This document shows positions 1 to 10,636 of a stretch of DNA of 64,000 nucleotides, one piece after another (the first letter of the stretch is position 1; every line of letters begins with the position of its first letter). Location: assembly GCA_029961685.1 (NCBI GenBank), contig JARWKL010000009.1, positions 23,617,237 to 23,681,236 of the forward strand, in the 5' to 3' direction. Origin of the DNA: Aristolochia californica. Taxonomy: Eukaryota > Streptophyta > Magnoliopsida > Piperales > Aristolochiaceae. Both the position numbers and the translations under genes were made by a program. The notes below the pieces were generated by a model that was not told the origin of the DNA, ran no database searches, and worked only from the letters and a program-made list of their open reading frames with translations.

Positions 1-1905
1 AGTTTGTAACATAGTATTTAACTATATTATAATGTATTTCATACCTACTACTCATCATAATATCAATGTCAAACTATACATCTATATTGTCATTTCTCGT
101 TGACAAAAAAAATGTAATTTACAATATAACGCATTGTTATATGTGTTAAGAGATACTAGTTTATAGTTCAAACCCATAATCGACAAAAATGAAACATATC
201 GAGAACAATGTCCTCGACAACTAGTAACATAGTATTATGATATTTAACAATATAGTATGTTTCTAATAGGTAACATAGTACATGTTTACTTCTTAATACA
301 ATACTAATAATATCATTTGTCCACCAAAACAAAAAATTACTTTACAATGTTGCACAAGGTTATGCATCTCCACAACATACTATTGGGCTAGAAACATAAT
401 TAACCAAAGTGAAATAATGAGCAACATAGTTTTTTCTTTTTGTTTAACATAGTTGATTGCTACACTTGTGGTTGACTTTAAAAAAATAGTCATGTTCTAT
501 GTAGCAGTAATTTGCTTCAAGAAGAGTATTAACTACTTGCTTTAAGATAGCTCTAAAGTAGTTGATTGCATGACCTAATGATTCAACTGCTTTTGATTAT
601 CATTTGTTCAGTGCTAAGTTCGAGGACATAAGAAAATGACTACTTCATTTGTCATCAACTTCATAAAAAAATTTGTGCTTTCTATTTCTAACAATCAGTT
701 GCTTCTAGAATTGTAGTTCTAACTATCTTAAGATAGCTCCAACATAGTGAAACTACATTGTTCAGAACAATTGATTGCTTTTGATGATCATCTATCTAGT
801 GCATAGCTCCTCGATATAAGCAGTTGATTGCTTCATTCATAGTCAACTTTATAAAAATCTATGTACTCTCTATTTTTTACAATCAACTGCTTCTGAAAGA
901 GTAGTCCACACTGCCTTAGGATGACTCCATGTATCAACTTACTTAAGATTACACAAGCAAGAATACCCTTTTAGAAACAACCGACTACTAGAAATAGAGC
1001 ATGATGATTTTTGTAAAGCTCTCACAAATGAAAAAGTAGTTGACATGTCTTGGAGCCTAGCATTGGACAAATATTCATAAAAAATAGACTATTATTTTGG
1101 GCCATGTAATCTATTACTTTGGAGCCATATTAAGAAAGACAATTGACTACTCTTCTACAAGTAGCTAACTACTAGAAATATAGAGGATAAATAGTTTTAA
1201 AGTCAACTACAAGTGAAGCAATCAATTGTGTTAAGTAGAAACAAAAACCTATGTTATCCATTATCAACGTAATATAATGTTAGCAACCGATACTATGTTA
1301 TTGATTCTACAATACCATGTTATTAGCATGTTCCACTTTGGTCAATTATGTTTCTAGGCTATGAGATAGTTTATTGATGAGACACAACTTTTTGCAGCAT
1401 TGTAAATTAAAATTTTCATTGGTGACCAAATCACACCATTAGTACTATATTAAGTAATATATGTTATTGACTCTACGATACCATGTTATTAGCATATTGC
1501 ACTCTGGTCAATCATGTTTCTAGGCTATGAGATAGTGTATTGAGGAGATGTAACTTTTTGCAACATTGTAAAATAATTTTTTTAGTAAACAAATCGTACC
1601 ATTAATACTGTATTAAACAGTAAATCTGTATTATGTTATCCAAAGGAAATATATTATGTTGTTTTAATATCCTAATACAAGTTATTGGCTACACATGACA
1701 CTATCCTCGATATGTTTCATTTTGGTCGATTTATGATTCTATGTTGTGAAATAGTGACCATGGACACACATCATAGTGTGTTAGATTGTAAAATGTAATT
1801 TGTTTTTGTTGGTGAAAATGATAATAGTGATGTATAATCTGATACTGATATTTTGATAAATAATAGATATAAAATATATTATAATATAATCAAATATTAT
1901 GTTTT
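1..1905. repeat. Long imperfect inverted repeat, foldback/MULE-like DNA element (left end outside window)
   Basis: The left half (1 to about 930) is an imperfect reverse complement of the right half (about 960 to 1905). Matching blocks seen by eye are 180-203 with 1706-1730, 384-411 with 1334-1361, and about 455-545 with 1144-1225. Each arm also contains direct repeats: about 596-720 resembles 781-910, and 1295-1405 resembles 1463-1575. The sequence is very AT rich and no transposase-like reading frame was found. Long, internally repetitive inverted arms are typical of foldback elements and non-autonomous Mutator-like elements; the class is inferred. Confidence 0.6.
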
Positions 1906-2169
1906 AAACTTCACAACCGGCTGCTTTCCGTGTAGATTGCTTGGCAAGAAAGAGGATGGCGTTTTAGTAAATAGAATAAAAATACAATGGCTTTAATTTG
2001 GCAGCATCTCCACCGTCACCGGTTCGGGCTAGCGTCGGCAGTTTTCTATTGAAGTCCAATACAGATCACGCCCACCAAGTAGCGTCTTTGTCGCCGCTTC
2101 AATTTTCGCGCTTAATAACGACGATGCCCCTGTAAGCGCCCTGGAACGAGAAATAGATGGTACGACTGT

Positions 2170-2177
2170 TATTTAAA
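2170..2177 (+). promoter_or_regulatory. Possible TATA box of the DUF1336 gene
   Basis: TATTTAAA lies about 160 bp upstream of the ATG at 2336. That would leave a 5' UTR of roughly 130 bp. This is a motif match only; no transcript data are available. Confidence 0.3.
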
Positions 2178-2224
2178 CCATCTCCGAGGTCGAATCCATT
2201 TGACCTTTTTGGGTATTAAATCGT

Positions 2225-2310
2225 GGGAGGGAGAGGGTAAGGCTGAGACCTCTGTATCCCAGACGGAGATTTCTAGTTTACTACGGGAGTGGAGAGAGTA
2301 AGGCTGAGAC
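2225..2310 (+). repeat. Tandem duplication in the 5' UTR region
   Basis: A purine-rich unit ending in GTAAGGCTGAGAC occurs at about 2225-2249 and again at about 2285-2310. Each copy is followed by related CGGAGAT text. The repeat lies between the putative TATA box and the ATG at 2336, so it is probably transcribed. Confidence 0.6.
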
Positions 2311-2335
2311 AGCCAAAAAGAGTATCACGCCGGAG

Positions 2336-3271
2336 ATGTGTCAAACCAAACCCAAATCCGAGTTCTCCGGCGGCGAAACGATCACCTCCACCGCAACCAA
2401 GGACTGGCTACGGGAAGCCATCGGTGGCGGATCCTTGAGGCGCGTCGACCTCCATACGGGTACCAACGGCTGGGCGTCTCCTCCGGGTGATCTCTTCCAC
2501 CTTCGTGGTAAAAACTTCTTCACGAAGAAAGAGAAGGTCCCTTCCGGCGATTGGCTTCTCCAACCTGCTGGTGTCGATTGGCTCCGATCGCCCACCAAGC
2601 TCGATAACATCCTCGCCCGTCCCGATAATCGCATCGCCTGTGCGCTCAGAAAGTCGCAGGCGTTTGGAAAATCCCTCAAGTCTTTTATCTTTGCCGTCAA
2701 TCTCCAGATCCCGGGGCGAGAGTGCCACAGCGCTGTCTTCTACTTCTCCACCGATGACTCTATCCTGCCCGGCTCCCTCTTCTACCGGTTCGTGCACGGC
2801 GATGATGCGTTCAGGAATGCCCGGTTTAAGATCGTAAACCGCATTGTCAAGGGTCCCTGGATCGTTAAAGCTGCCGTCGGTAACTACGCCGCTTGCCTTT
2901 TGGGCAAAGCCCTCACATGTAATTACTACCGCGGAGAGAATTACTTGGAGATCGATGTGGACATTGGAAGCTCGAAACTCGCCAACGCGATTTTGCATCT
3001 GGCGTTGGGATACGTGACTGCCGTTACCATTGATATGGGTTTCTTGGTGGAGGCGCAGGCAGAGGACGAGCTGCCGGAGAAGCTACTCGGGGCGGTTAGG
3101 GTCGCGCAGATGGAGATGAGTTCCGCCACATTCGTCGATTCCGCGCTTGCGATCGAACTGGCAGCGGCAAAGGGAAGCAAGAGTGGATGTGGTAATCGAG
3201 GGTTGTCCAAGGTCAACCATCATCAGTGTTTCAAACAGGATGATGAAAACGGGAAGGAGAAGGAAGGATAA
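2336..3271 (+). CDS. DUF1336 / EDR2_C domain protein (ENHANCED DISEASE RESISTANCE 2-like C-terminal domain)
   Basis: This single-exon frame encodes 311 residues and resembles the short plant DUF1336 proteins of the Arabidopsis At5g10750 type. In EDR2 the same domain forms the C-terminus behind PH and START domains; those are absent here, as is normal for the short class. Recognisable blocks in order are SLRRVDL..GTNGWASPPGD (about 34-53), KLDN.LARPDNR (about 88-98), SLKSFIFAVNLQIPG (about 112-126), NRIVKGPWIVKAAVGN (about 166-182), CNYYRGENYLEIDVDI (about 195-211) and LALGYVTAVTIDMGFL (about 222-238), followed by a low-complexity tail with GKEKEG at the end. No signal peptide or membrane segment is visible. 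The ATG at 2336 was chosen because the typical MC.TK N-terminus of the short class starts there. Biochemical function is not established; lipid or membrane association is inferred from EDR2. It is the only intact host gene in the window. Frames on the opposite strand here are shadows. Confidence 0.93.
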   Translation: MCQTKPKSEFSGGETITSTATKDWLREAIGGGSLRRVDLHTGTNGWASPPGDLFHLRGKNFFTKKEKVPSGDWLLQPAGVDWLRSPTKLDNILARPDNRIACALRKSQAFGKSLKSFIFAVNLQIPGRECHSAVFYFSTDDSILPGSLFYRFVHGDDAFRNARFKIVNRIVKGPWIVKAAVGNYAACLLGKALTCNYYRGENYLEIDVDIGSSKLANAILHLALGYVTAVTIDMGFLVEAQAEDELPEKLLGAVRVAQMEMSSATFVDSALAIELAAAKGSKSGCGNRGLSKVNHHQCFKQDDENGKEKEG

Positions 3272-3398
3272 AGGTTAGGTTTTTTTTTTTCTTTTTTTCT
3301 TTTTCTAATGGAAAGGGGAATTACTATGGTTGTAGATAATAACATTAAGAAGGAGAATGAGAAAGATAACGAGGGGGGGTGGGGGTGGGGTGGTGTTT

Positions 3399-3577
3399 GA
3401 GAAATTGTTATTGAAGTGTTTCTCCTCCAATTTTTTTTTTTCTTCTGTTAACTCTTTTACTAGTTAATCTTCATCGATGAAAATCAAGAAATTATTATTG
3501 AAGTGTTTCTCCTCCAATTTTTTTTTTTTTTTCTTCTGTTAACTCTTTTACTAGTTAATCTTCATCGATGAAAATCA
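3399..3577 (+). repeat. 88-90 bp tandem duplication downstream of the DUF1336 gene
   Basis: Two nearly identical copies (about 3399-3487 and 3488-3577) both read GAAGTGTTTCTCCTCC, a poly-T run, CTTCTGTTAACTC and CATCGATGAAAATCAA. They differ mainly in the length of the poly-T run. The duplication starts about 130 bp after the stop codon, so it may fall in the 3' UTR. Confidence 0.85.
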
Positions 3578-4907
3578 AAAAGAAAAAATAGTAGAGTTCA
3601 TTGTTCCGTCTTTGCTTCTTCCTTTGTTCTATTGTGCCTCAATTACAGACAATCCAGACAATCCAAGAGACATTCAAAATTTGGAAATTTGGTGTAGTTA
3701 TAGCAAGCCTTACCCAAAACTACATAATTCATGTCCCCTAAGCTTATTAAGTGTTTTTTGCTCAAACCTTTTGGCACCTCTATGAACCAATTCTCCTCTC
3801 CGGAAACACCAGGTCTGAACGTAACTCTAAAACCCTAAAAGAAATGACCAGTATCAACCATGATTATTGGTTCAACATTGAAGTGGAGGTAGCGTGGGGA
3901 CTGGCGAACGCAAGAATCTTCCAGCTAAGGGAGGACGGTGGTTTCTCTTTTTAACTCATCTGTATTAAAGTTTTCAAGAGAGACGGCAGACATTTTGCTT
4001 TTCTTTCAATTCAAATAACCAGAGAAGTGAAAAATTGGGAGATTGCCGACAAAGGGTTCATGGAAGACTTAACTGAAGCAAAAGACAAGACGTTTTCCCG
4101 GTATGCAAGATACCATCTTACGGAAACGATTTTGTTTAGTATGCGAATCAGCCCGTAGATTTGTTCCCTGTGATCGGTGTTAAATGTGATGACTTGAGTT
4201 ACGGTCGAACACAAATACGCTGTCAAATAAAACGGCTAACTCAGCTGCCTCATTCAACAGTTGATTGGATGGTGTTTCCTATATTTCGTACCAAATACTT
4301 TTTTTTATTAGATAGATGAGCTAATTCCTATTAATTAAATTTCCACCCCTTTACTCTCTCCTTATTTTTTCCTCTTTTTAATGTTTTTTTTGTTCTATAA
4401 TTCTCATTCAGCTTTTTGTTTGTTGGTCAAATTATTAAAATATTTATTTTTTGTAACTTTTTTTTTTCCACTCAATGTTTTTCAGGATAATTTATCCAAA
4501 AGGTGATTGGTGGATGTCGTGAACTAAGGAGGACTATTATGTAGACATTGAAGCTATTTTAGTACTTACATCTTCATACTAGCAAATAATTCAATGTCAC
4601 AACCGACTAGGTCATCCATCTTTATTAGTGTTACATATACTTGTTCCTTCAACATTGTTTCTTTTTTGGTTGCAAAATTTCATGAGCCACGAAATAAATT
4701 CAAAACTCAAAACATACAAAGTCATGAGCCAAATGGACTTTGACATACGTAGATTTCTTATTAATAAGTTGAAAGTTATTCTCCATAGCCAAATTGCATC
4801 TTATACATTCTACAAAAACAAACTTCCATACTTGTGTAATCATGGCATCTTTACTGAAATATCTATGATCTCATTAATTTTTCCATGGATGTGGAAAACT
4901 TAGGCCC
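3578..4907. other. Intergenic AT-rich sequence, no gene recognised
   Basis: Only short frames of 67-91 codons are present (for example 3751-3954, 4011-4226 and 4628-4903). They have biased, low-information composition and no recognisable family. No LTR, primer-binding site or inverted repeat was seen. Confidence 0.6.
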
Positions 4908-5130
4908 CTGTTAGTGTCACTCGTTGAAAATTTGAATCCTAGGAAAAGTACTAGTTATAAATTTTCTAGAAATTTTTTATTTAAAATCTTATTAGTATCC
5001 TAAATCACTGGAAAAGTACTACTTATAATTTTCCTAGAAATATTTAATTTAAAATCTTATTAGTGTTATGATAGAAAATTGTCTAAAATTTCATAAGATT
5101 TTATTAATAACTATTAATACAATTTCGAAG
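4908..5130. repeat. AT-rich tandem repeat, possible MITE remnant
   Basis: A unit of about 65 bp occurs at about 4937-5000 and 5001-5067 with the common words GGAAAAGTACTA.TTATAA and TTTAAAATCTTATTAGT. A third, decayed copy may follow. The start GGCCCCTGTTAGTG resembles the ends of some plant MITEs, but a matching inverted end and a target duplication were not found, so the class is open. Confidence 0.4.
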
Positions 5131-5441
5131 GAAATAAAGGCAAAATCATGTTTTATGTATTATCAAATTGACTTAAACTTAGATTTTGAAAATATAGGGT
5201 ATTGGATCGATTACGTTAAAGTTGAAACTTGTTTAGAACTATGATTATTTGTCTTGGTTAAGTCAAAATGTTTTAATGTCCTTGGCATTTTGGCCTGGCG
5301 AGTTGGGTGACTCATTCAAGTAACTCAACTTTCAATAGGACTATCCATTAATAGTTACACCTTGCTCCGTTGCCTTGGATGTTAAGGCATGCTAGAGGAG
5401 GTAGAGGCCATGATGTAGGTTGTGCATTTGGATAGTGATGG
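5131..5441. other. Spacer before the TRIM array, nothing recognised
   Basis: Unique-looking AT-rich sequence with no useful reading frame. The last five bases before the TRIM (5437-5441, GATGG) nearly match the five bases after 8640 (GATAG). Confidence 0.5.
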
Positions 5442-6015
5442 TGTTATGGTCCTGGGGTTAAGTACCTATATCTTCCACTCCTAACAGGCCGGTCTTTTGG
5501 GTAGTATTGACTAGGTGGTTAACATTTGGTATCAGAGTAGGCACTACGTCCAGACTTCGAGTCCCCGCATGTGCAGGTGGACCGCACGCCCCTAGTGGGG
5601 AGCCGTAAGGGAGTATGGGCTCCTGACCCAGTCCCCGTTGCTGTGTTAAAGCCGTTGTGGTCATCGGCTCGGGAGGGCGGGGGTGTACTGTTATGGTCCT
5701 GGGGTTAAGTACCTTTGTCTTTCGCTCCTAACAGGCCGGTCTTTTGTGTAGTATTGGCTAGGTGGTTAACATTTGGTATCAGAGCAGGCGCTACGTCCCG
5801 ACTTCGATTCCTCGTGTGCGCAGAAGGACCGCACGACCCTAGCGGGGAGCCGTAAGGGAGTATGGGCTCATGATCCCGTCCCCGTTGCTGTGTTAAGGCC
5901 ACCGTGGTCGTCGGCTCGGGAGGGCGGGATGTACTGTTATGGTCCTGTGGTTAAGTAACTATGTCTTCTGCTCCTAATAGACCGGTCTTTTGGGTAGTAT
6001 TGGCTAGGTGGTATC
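5442..6015 (+). mobile_element. TRIM retrotransposon tandem array (three LTRs, two internal domains)
   Basis: LTRs of 83 bp lie at 5442-5524 and 5689-5771, both running from TGTTATGGTCCTGGGG to GGTTAACA. A third LTR starts at 5935. Internal domains of 163-164 bp (5525-5688 and 5772-5934) begin with a tRNA-Met primer-binding site (TGGTATCAGAG at 5527 and 5774) and end in a purine-rich tract, GGGAGGGCGGG. A full unit is therefore about 330 bp with no coding capacity, the definition of a TRIM. The third LTR lacks its last 12 bases: it runs from CTAGG straight into TGGTATCAGAG, a deletion between two TGGT repeats. Arrays of the form LTR-int-LTR-int-LTR arise by recombination between copies. Confidence 0.88.
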
Positions 6016-7435
6016 AGAGTAGGGTAACCCGACAGAGAGAAGCACCAATGAATACTTTGAATTACTTGAAAGAAAATTTGATACTGTCCTAGAGAGGTTC
6101 TCAAAAATTGATATCGATATGGAGACCTTGAAGGGAAGGATGGATAGTGTGGAGAATGGTCTAACTACTGGCAAGAAATTTGTTGCATTGGAGGAGAAGT
6201 TCACTCTCAGTTTGGAAACCTTGAAAGGAAGGATGGATAACATGGAGACTGGTCTGAGCACTGGCAAGAACCCAATTCTGGGAGACCATTTGCAGATCAG
6301 AGGGGGAGATGAATTTACTAGACACACGAGTTTCTCGGGTCAGCAAGGATCATTCCGGGGGGACACCTTGATCAGGGGGGAGCCATTGTACCTCTCATTC
6401 CAGATTAGAGAGGAGGGGACAATTCGTATAACAGAGGGGGAGATGAATTTCCGAGGTGCACGAGTTTCTTGGGACAACAAGGACCCCTCATTCCGGGGGG
6501 ACACTTCTACCAGGGGGAGGCACTGTTTCGAGGTATACTAAAATGGAATTCCCTACTTATAATGGGTCAGAAGACCCTTTGATATGGTTGTATCGATGCA
6601 AAATTTTTTTTAGCCATCAGCGAGTCCAACCTATGACCGAGTCAGCGTAGATGTTTTTCACTTACTTGGGGAAGCACAACTTTGGTACCAGCTAGTTGAG
6701 GTTGATAGCGAGGTGGTAGATTGAGATGAATTTAAGCGACTGTGCTCTCTCCGTTTTGGTCCTCCGACTTACAGTAACCCTTTGGGAGATTTGGTTTTAT
6801 TACACCAAACTGGGGCCGTCGAGCAATATCAAAAATTGTTCTAGGAAAAATTAGCACGAGCCAGTAGTATGGTACAAGTGGATCAGCAAGTTGCGCTGTT
6901 TACAGTAGGACGGACTGAGACGTTAAAGCTTGAGGTGGAGCTCTATGCACCTGTTGACTTATCCAGCGCTATGAATATAGTTCGTGCTTTAGAACTGTGA
7001 CAACAGGCACAACATAGATGACCTCCATGGTAAGGGGAGTGCATTCCTTCGAGAAACAACCCGGGTATTACTTTGACAGGGGATCTGAGATCTAGTCATC
7101 CTACACCTCCTTATATAAAAAAATTGACAAGTGCTGAGATGGCGGAACGACGGGCTAAGAATCTGTGTTACAAATGTAATGAACCATATCGGGTTGGGCA
7201 TCAGTGCAAAAGATTGTTTTTGATTGATAAGGTTGAAGATGAGGATATCGAGGTGACAGAGGATATGATTGAGGAAGAACCACTGGACATCTCCCTGCAT
7301 GCCATTACGGGGCAGCAATCGGCCACAACTACGCAGAATGGGAGCAGCTCGACTACTCCCACCAGGTCTACCCAACTTCCGAGTTTGAGGACAAACTTGA
7401 TCTCCAAGGGCCGGGGGGGGGGGAGGGGAAGCAAA
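6016..7435 (+). pseudogene. Ty3/gypsy gag-only internal region (no pol), decayed
   Basis: The sequence begins directly at the primer-binding site that follows the truncated TRIM LTR. A repeated N-terminal segment (METLKGRMD.. then SLETLKGRMD.., 6119-6250) leads into a retrotransposon gag domain: EFPTYNGSEDPLIWLYRC (6546-6600), then in other frames LCSLRFGPPTYSNPLGDL (6738-6795) and a zinc knuckle CYKCNEPYRVGHQC (7167-7208) followed by an acidic stretch and LDISLHAITGQ. Stop codons and frameshifts break it into at least three pieces. The frame then passes directly into the polypurine tract before the LTR at 7436. Protease, reverse transcriptase, RNase H and integrase are all missing, so this is a gag-only non-autonomous element. 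Confidence 0.8.
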
Positions 7436-8316
7436 TGTTATGGACTCAATAACACTGAGTCATCTACTTTAATTTTATTATTTATGTTGCTTTTAATTTC
7501 GAATTTTATTGATTTGTAATAAGACTTAAAGGTAGGGGTAGAATTGGGTTTTATAACCCTAACCTATGTTGATGTTAATTACCCTATTTAAGGGGTAAGG
7601 ATGGAGAAATAAAGCAAGTTTGGAATTAGCATAAACTAGAGTAATTAGGTTATTGATAGGCTCCCTATTCTAGGGTTCTTGGCTTGAACTCTCTTTGGTG
7701 GTTTGCTGCATCCATTGGAGAGTCTTTGAGGAGATCGTGGGAGGAAGAAGAAGAGGAAGCACCCTTCTATTCCAAGCTGCAAGGGAGAGACTACCTCTTC
7801 ACGGAAATTCCAGAAAAGGAGAGATCTTGACGTGAGTCTACCCAGGAAGGAGGACAAGTTCTTGTTGCTGGTTGGGTGTTGACGTCCAGAGGTATTTGTT
7901 AATCTTATTCCAAACATTGAGATTAGATTTATGTTTCTCTTTTATGTAAGGAACCAGTGCTGCATGAAATCGGAAACCCTATCTTGACGTGAGCCATAAG
8001 AAAGGGGGTTCCACGTTGGGGCCTTAAGGAGCTTCCTTGACTAGCTGGGTTCGTTCATAATTAAGAAAAGGAAACTAGAAGTAAAACCCTCTTGACGTGA
8101 ATCATAAAAGAGGGGTTTCATATCTGAGTGCTTAAACAGTCATTTAACTTGCTGGTTGCATCTATAATTTAGAAAAACAAAATCCTTTTCAATCCCAACG
8201 TGAAAGGAGAAGTATAAGAGAGTTCATTTCACAAAAAAATGTGATAAGAAACCCTCAAACAGTGCTGGATTCATATTCAACTCGTCGAGTTACTAGATCC
8301 ATGGCTAGGGACCATA
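7436..8316 (+). repeat. 3' LTR of the gag-only gypsy element
   Basis: It starts TGTTATGGACTCAATAAC after a polypurine tract with a G12 run (7400-7435). It ends at CTAGGGACCATA, matching other gypsy LTR ends in the window (AGAGACCATAACA at 50258 on the minus strand). The final ACA and the first bases of the next TRIM are lost at the junction at 8315-8317. The text TTGACGTGA recurs at about 7827, 7983 and 8092. Short frames inside are not genes. Confidence 0.7.
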
Positions 8317-8640
8317 TGGTTCTAGGGTTAAGTACCTATATTTTCCGCTCCTAACATGCCTGTTTTTTGGGTAGTATTGGCTAGGTGGTTAACATTTTGT
8401 ATCAGAGCAGGCGCTACGTCCCGACTTCTAGTCCCCGCGTGCGCAGGTGGACCGAACACCCTTGGCGGGGAGCCGTAAGGGAGTATGGGCTCCTAACCCG
8501 GTCCTCGTTGTTGTGTTAAGGCCACCGTGGTCGTCGGCTCGGGAGGGCGGGGTGTACAGTTATGGTCCTGGGGTTAAGTACCTATGTCTTCCGCTCCTAA
8601 CAGGCCGGTCTTTTAGGTAGTATTGGCTAGGTGCTTAACA
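8315..8640 (+). mobile_element. TRIM element, type A internal domain
   Basis: The left LTR (8315-8394) lacks its first bases where it fuses to the gypsy LTR. The internal domain (8395-8557, 163 bp) has a primer-binding site TGTATCAGAGCAGG and ends GGGAGGGCGGGGTG. The right LTR, 8558-8640, ends TGCTTAACA. It belongs to the same family and internal type as 5442-6015. Confidence 0.85.
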
Positions 8641-9101
8641 GATAGTTTCATCAGCTTGGAGAAGTTCCTCTCCATGAATGAGGAGGAGACAAATTCTTCT
8701 AGTTGAATGGAGGATTGAAAAACACCATTATGGTGTTATATTAGGACAAGAATGTGGTGACCTTTGCAAAGGAGCTCCACCACATGCTTTACTCTGCGTG
8801 GGAGAAGTGGGGAAGGAGGAAGAAGGAAAGAGCAAAAGAAGAGAAGCAAGGGGATGGAAAGAAGGGAAAGGAGGGAAATAGGGAGAGAGAGAGAATAAGT
8901 GTGTTAGGTTTGGTGTTTGTTAACTTTGTTACTATTTTTTAGTCATTTTTTTAGTTTTTGCTTAATCTTTGGTCTCTTCACATTATTAATCATAATTTAA
9001 TGTAAAAAATTAGATTCACAATCAAATGAACATACACAAACATTCAAACCACAAAGAATACAACTTTTATAGAATTCATAGTCGTATTTTAGATTGCCAA
9101 T
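8641..9101. other. Spacer between TRIM and capture element, nothing recognised
   Basis: Contains a purine-rich block (8800-8900) and AT-rich text. Two overlapping frames at 8678-8942 are low-complexity Lys/Glu/Gly translations of that block. The last five bases (CCAAT) are the target-site duplication of the next element, so this sequence continues at 13660. Confidence 0.5.
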
Positions 9102-9456
9102 TGTTAAAGTCCCGGATCTGACACATGGATTCGTAGAGAGGAAGAAGAGAAAGACGAAGATCAAGCCAAAGGGAAGCTTGAAAACCCTAGGTTCGTTAAG
9201 GAGAATGCACACCCCTGAGCTAGTTGAGGAGAACTCAAAACCCTGTTTAACCTAAAATCAATACTTGTGTTTCTCATTACTCTTACCCCTTAAATAGGGT
9301 TTACCCTTACAAGGTTTAAGATAAAATATTACAAAAATACCCCTATAAATAAAATATTCCAAAAATGCCCCTATAACATATTAATGCTTTAACTGCAATG
9401 AAATAAAATAAATTAAAGAAAAAAATTAAAATAATAATATTATTGTGTGCATAACA
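9102..9456 (-). repeat. 3' LTR of capture element 1
   Basis: TGTTAAAGTCCCGGATCTG on the plus strand through to GTGCATAACA, 355 bp. It is the same LTR family as 45541-45968 and 47054-47480. The mate at 13389-13659 is shorter because of internal deletions. Confidence 0.85.
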
Positions 9457-9613
9457 TTACACCCCCTTGAAAGAAAGAGTTTGTCCTCAAGCTCGAAGGT
9501 AGGGTGTCGATGCCGACGTCTCCACCTCTTCCCAAGTAGCATCCGCGATAGCTATGTCCGCCCTCTGGATGCCCAAAACTGGAACATTCCCCCTAGTAAC
9601 AATTTTTTTACGG

Positions 9614-10636
9614 TCAAATATAGGGATGCGTGCCAAACGTCGCTACATCTCCCCAAGTAGCATCTCTGCCCTCCATCAGTCCTGGACCGGTGTGAAACAA
9701 CCCCTCACGATGGCTCCCCATTGGCAAGGTTGCACTGCCTACACTTTGCCAGCATGGCAGTAACAACATCATGACCCGCCCCTTGGGATTGAGAAGACTT
9801 AGCAACACTAACCCCCTCCATTTGCTGCACCCTGAAACACTCAGAGGCCTGAAACCATCACAAACAACAGGATCAGCATGGTGACGATGTATAGTTGGTT
9901 GAACCATTTCATAATGAAGTGCCAAGAGCAAGATCGCTTCCCACATAGAAATAGCTAGGCCACATGTTTCCTGTAATTTAGACAAGCAGTTAGGTAACTG
10001 AACAACACTAGGAAGCCCACTGCATGTTTTTTCCTCATCACCATCATCAGCAGAAAACCCAGCTTTGCCTGAATCCAACCAGTTGTTCCTTCTAAAAAAT
10101 CCAGACAGCACAAGTTGTTGCTCACTGTCCTGGAGTACAACAAACACCTCCCCATACGTTGAAATCTCTACCGCTGCTGTTTGAATCCATTTTGGATGAA
10201 ATTGGTCATGAAGTTCCAAATTCAGAGGGAAGTGATGAAAGGAGACCACTATGCTGCTGTAACATCTAACAGGAACTATGAACACTGTTTTCAGCAGTGC
10301 CACAACATCAATACTTATACTCTGGGCAGACGCCGCCCAGAATTTAATATTTTTCCCTTCAACAGCCTGAAAAATTATTCCCCACAATATAACATTCAAA
10401 ATCTGGTCAAGAAAACCTTCATCAGTGAGAGACTCCCTATCTGCCAACAACTTCTCAAAATCAATGGAATGAAGACAATCTTTAGCAAAGACAACCCCTC
10501 TGCCACATATGATTTCATATGAGATGAGAGCAATGGCAGGTAAGTCATTAAATACTCCACGAATAGCATCAATGTTCCCCCCCATGCACAAGCATCTGGT
10601 CAAAGTCAGAAGTTTCCAGGTGGTGCTCAGCTGCAT
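9614..10636 (-). pseudogene. Open frame of 340 codons inside capture element 1; unidentified payload running into the gypsy tail
   Basis: Residues 1 to about 210 look like genuine coding sequence, for example FEKLLADRESLTDEGFLDQ and IQTAAVEISTYGEVFVVLQD, but I do not recognise the family. The last 25 residues, GRDATWGDVATFGTHPYI, are the C-terminal tail typical of gypsy polyproteins. The frame is therefore a fusion of captured and transposon sequence. Upstream (10640-10911) similar coding-like text continues in broken frames (PKRVLIFKIVVDIAEKIRVP), implying frameshifts. No catalytic motif or membrane segment stands out. Expression is unknown. Length and quality make it more than a chance frame. 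Confidence 0.45.

Noticed and set aside
2341..3216. Long frames on the minus strand and a second plus frame over the DUF1336 gene
   Set aside because: They are shadows of a GC-rich true coding frame; only the 2336-3271 frame shows family motifs.
4908..5130. Complete MITE with terminal inverted repeats
   Set aside because: The left end looks plausible, but no matching inverted end or target duplication was found; kept only as a tandem repeat.
8678..8942. Two overlapping frames with Lys/Glu/Gly-rich proteins
   Set aside because: Translation of a purine-rich low-complexity tract, with no family and no gene context.
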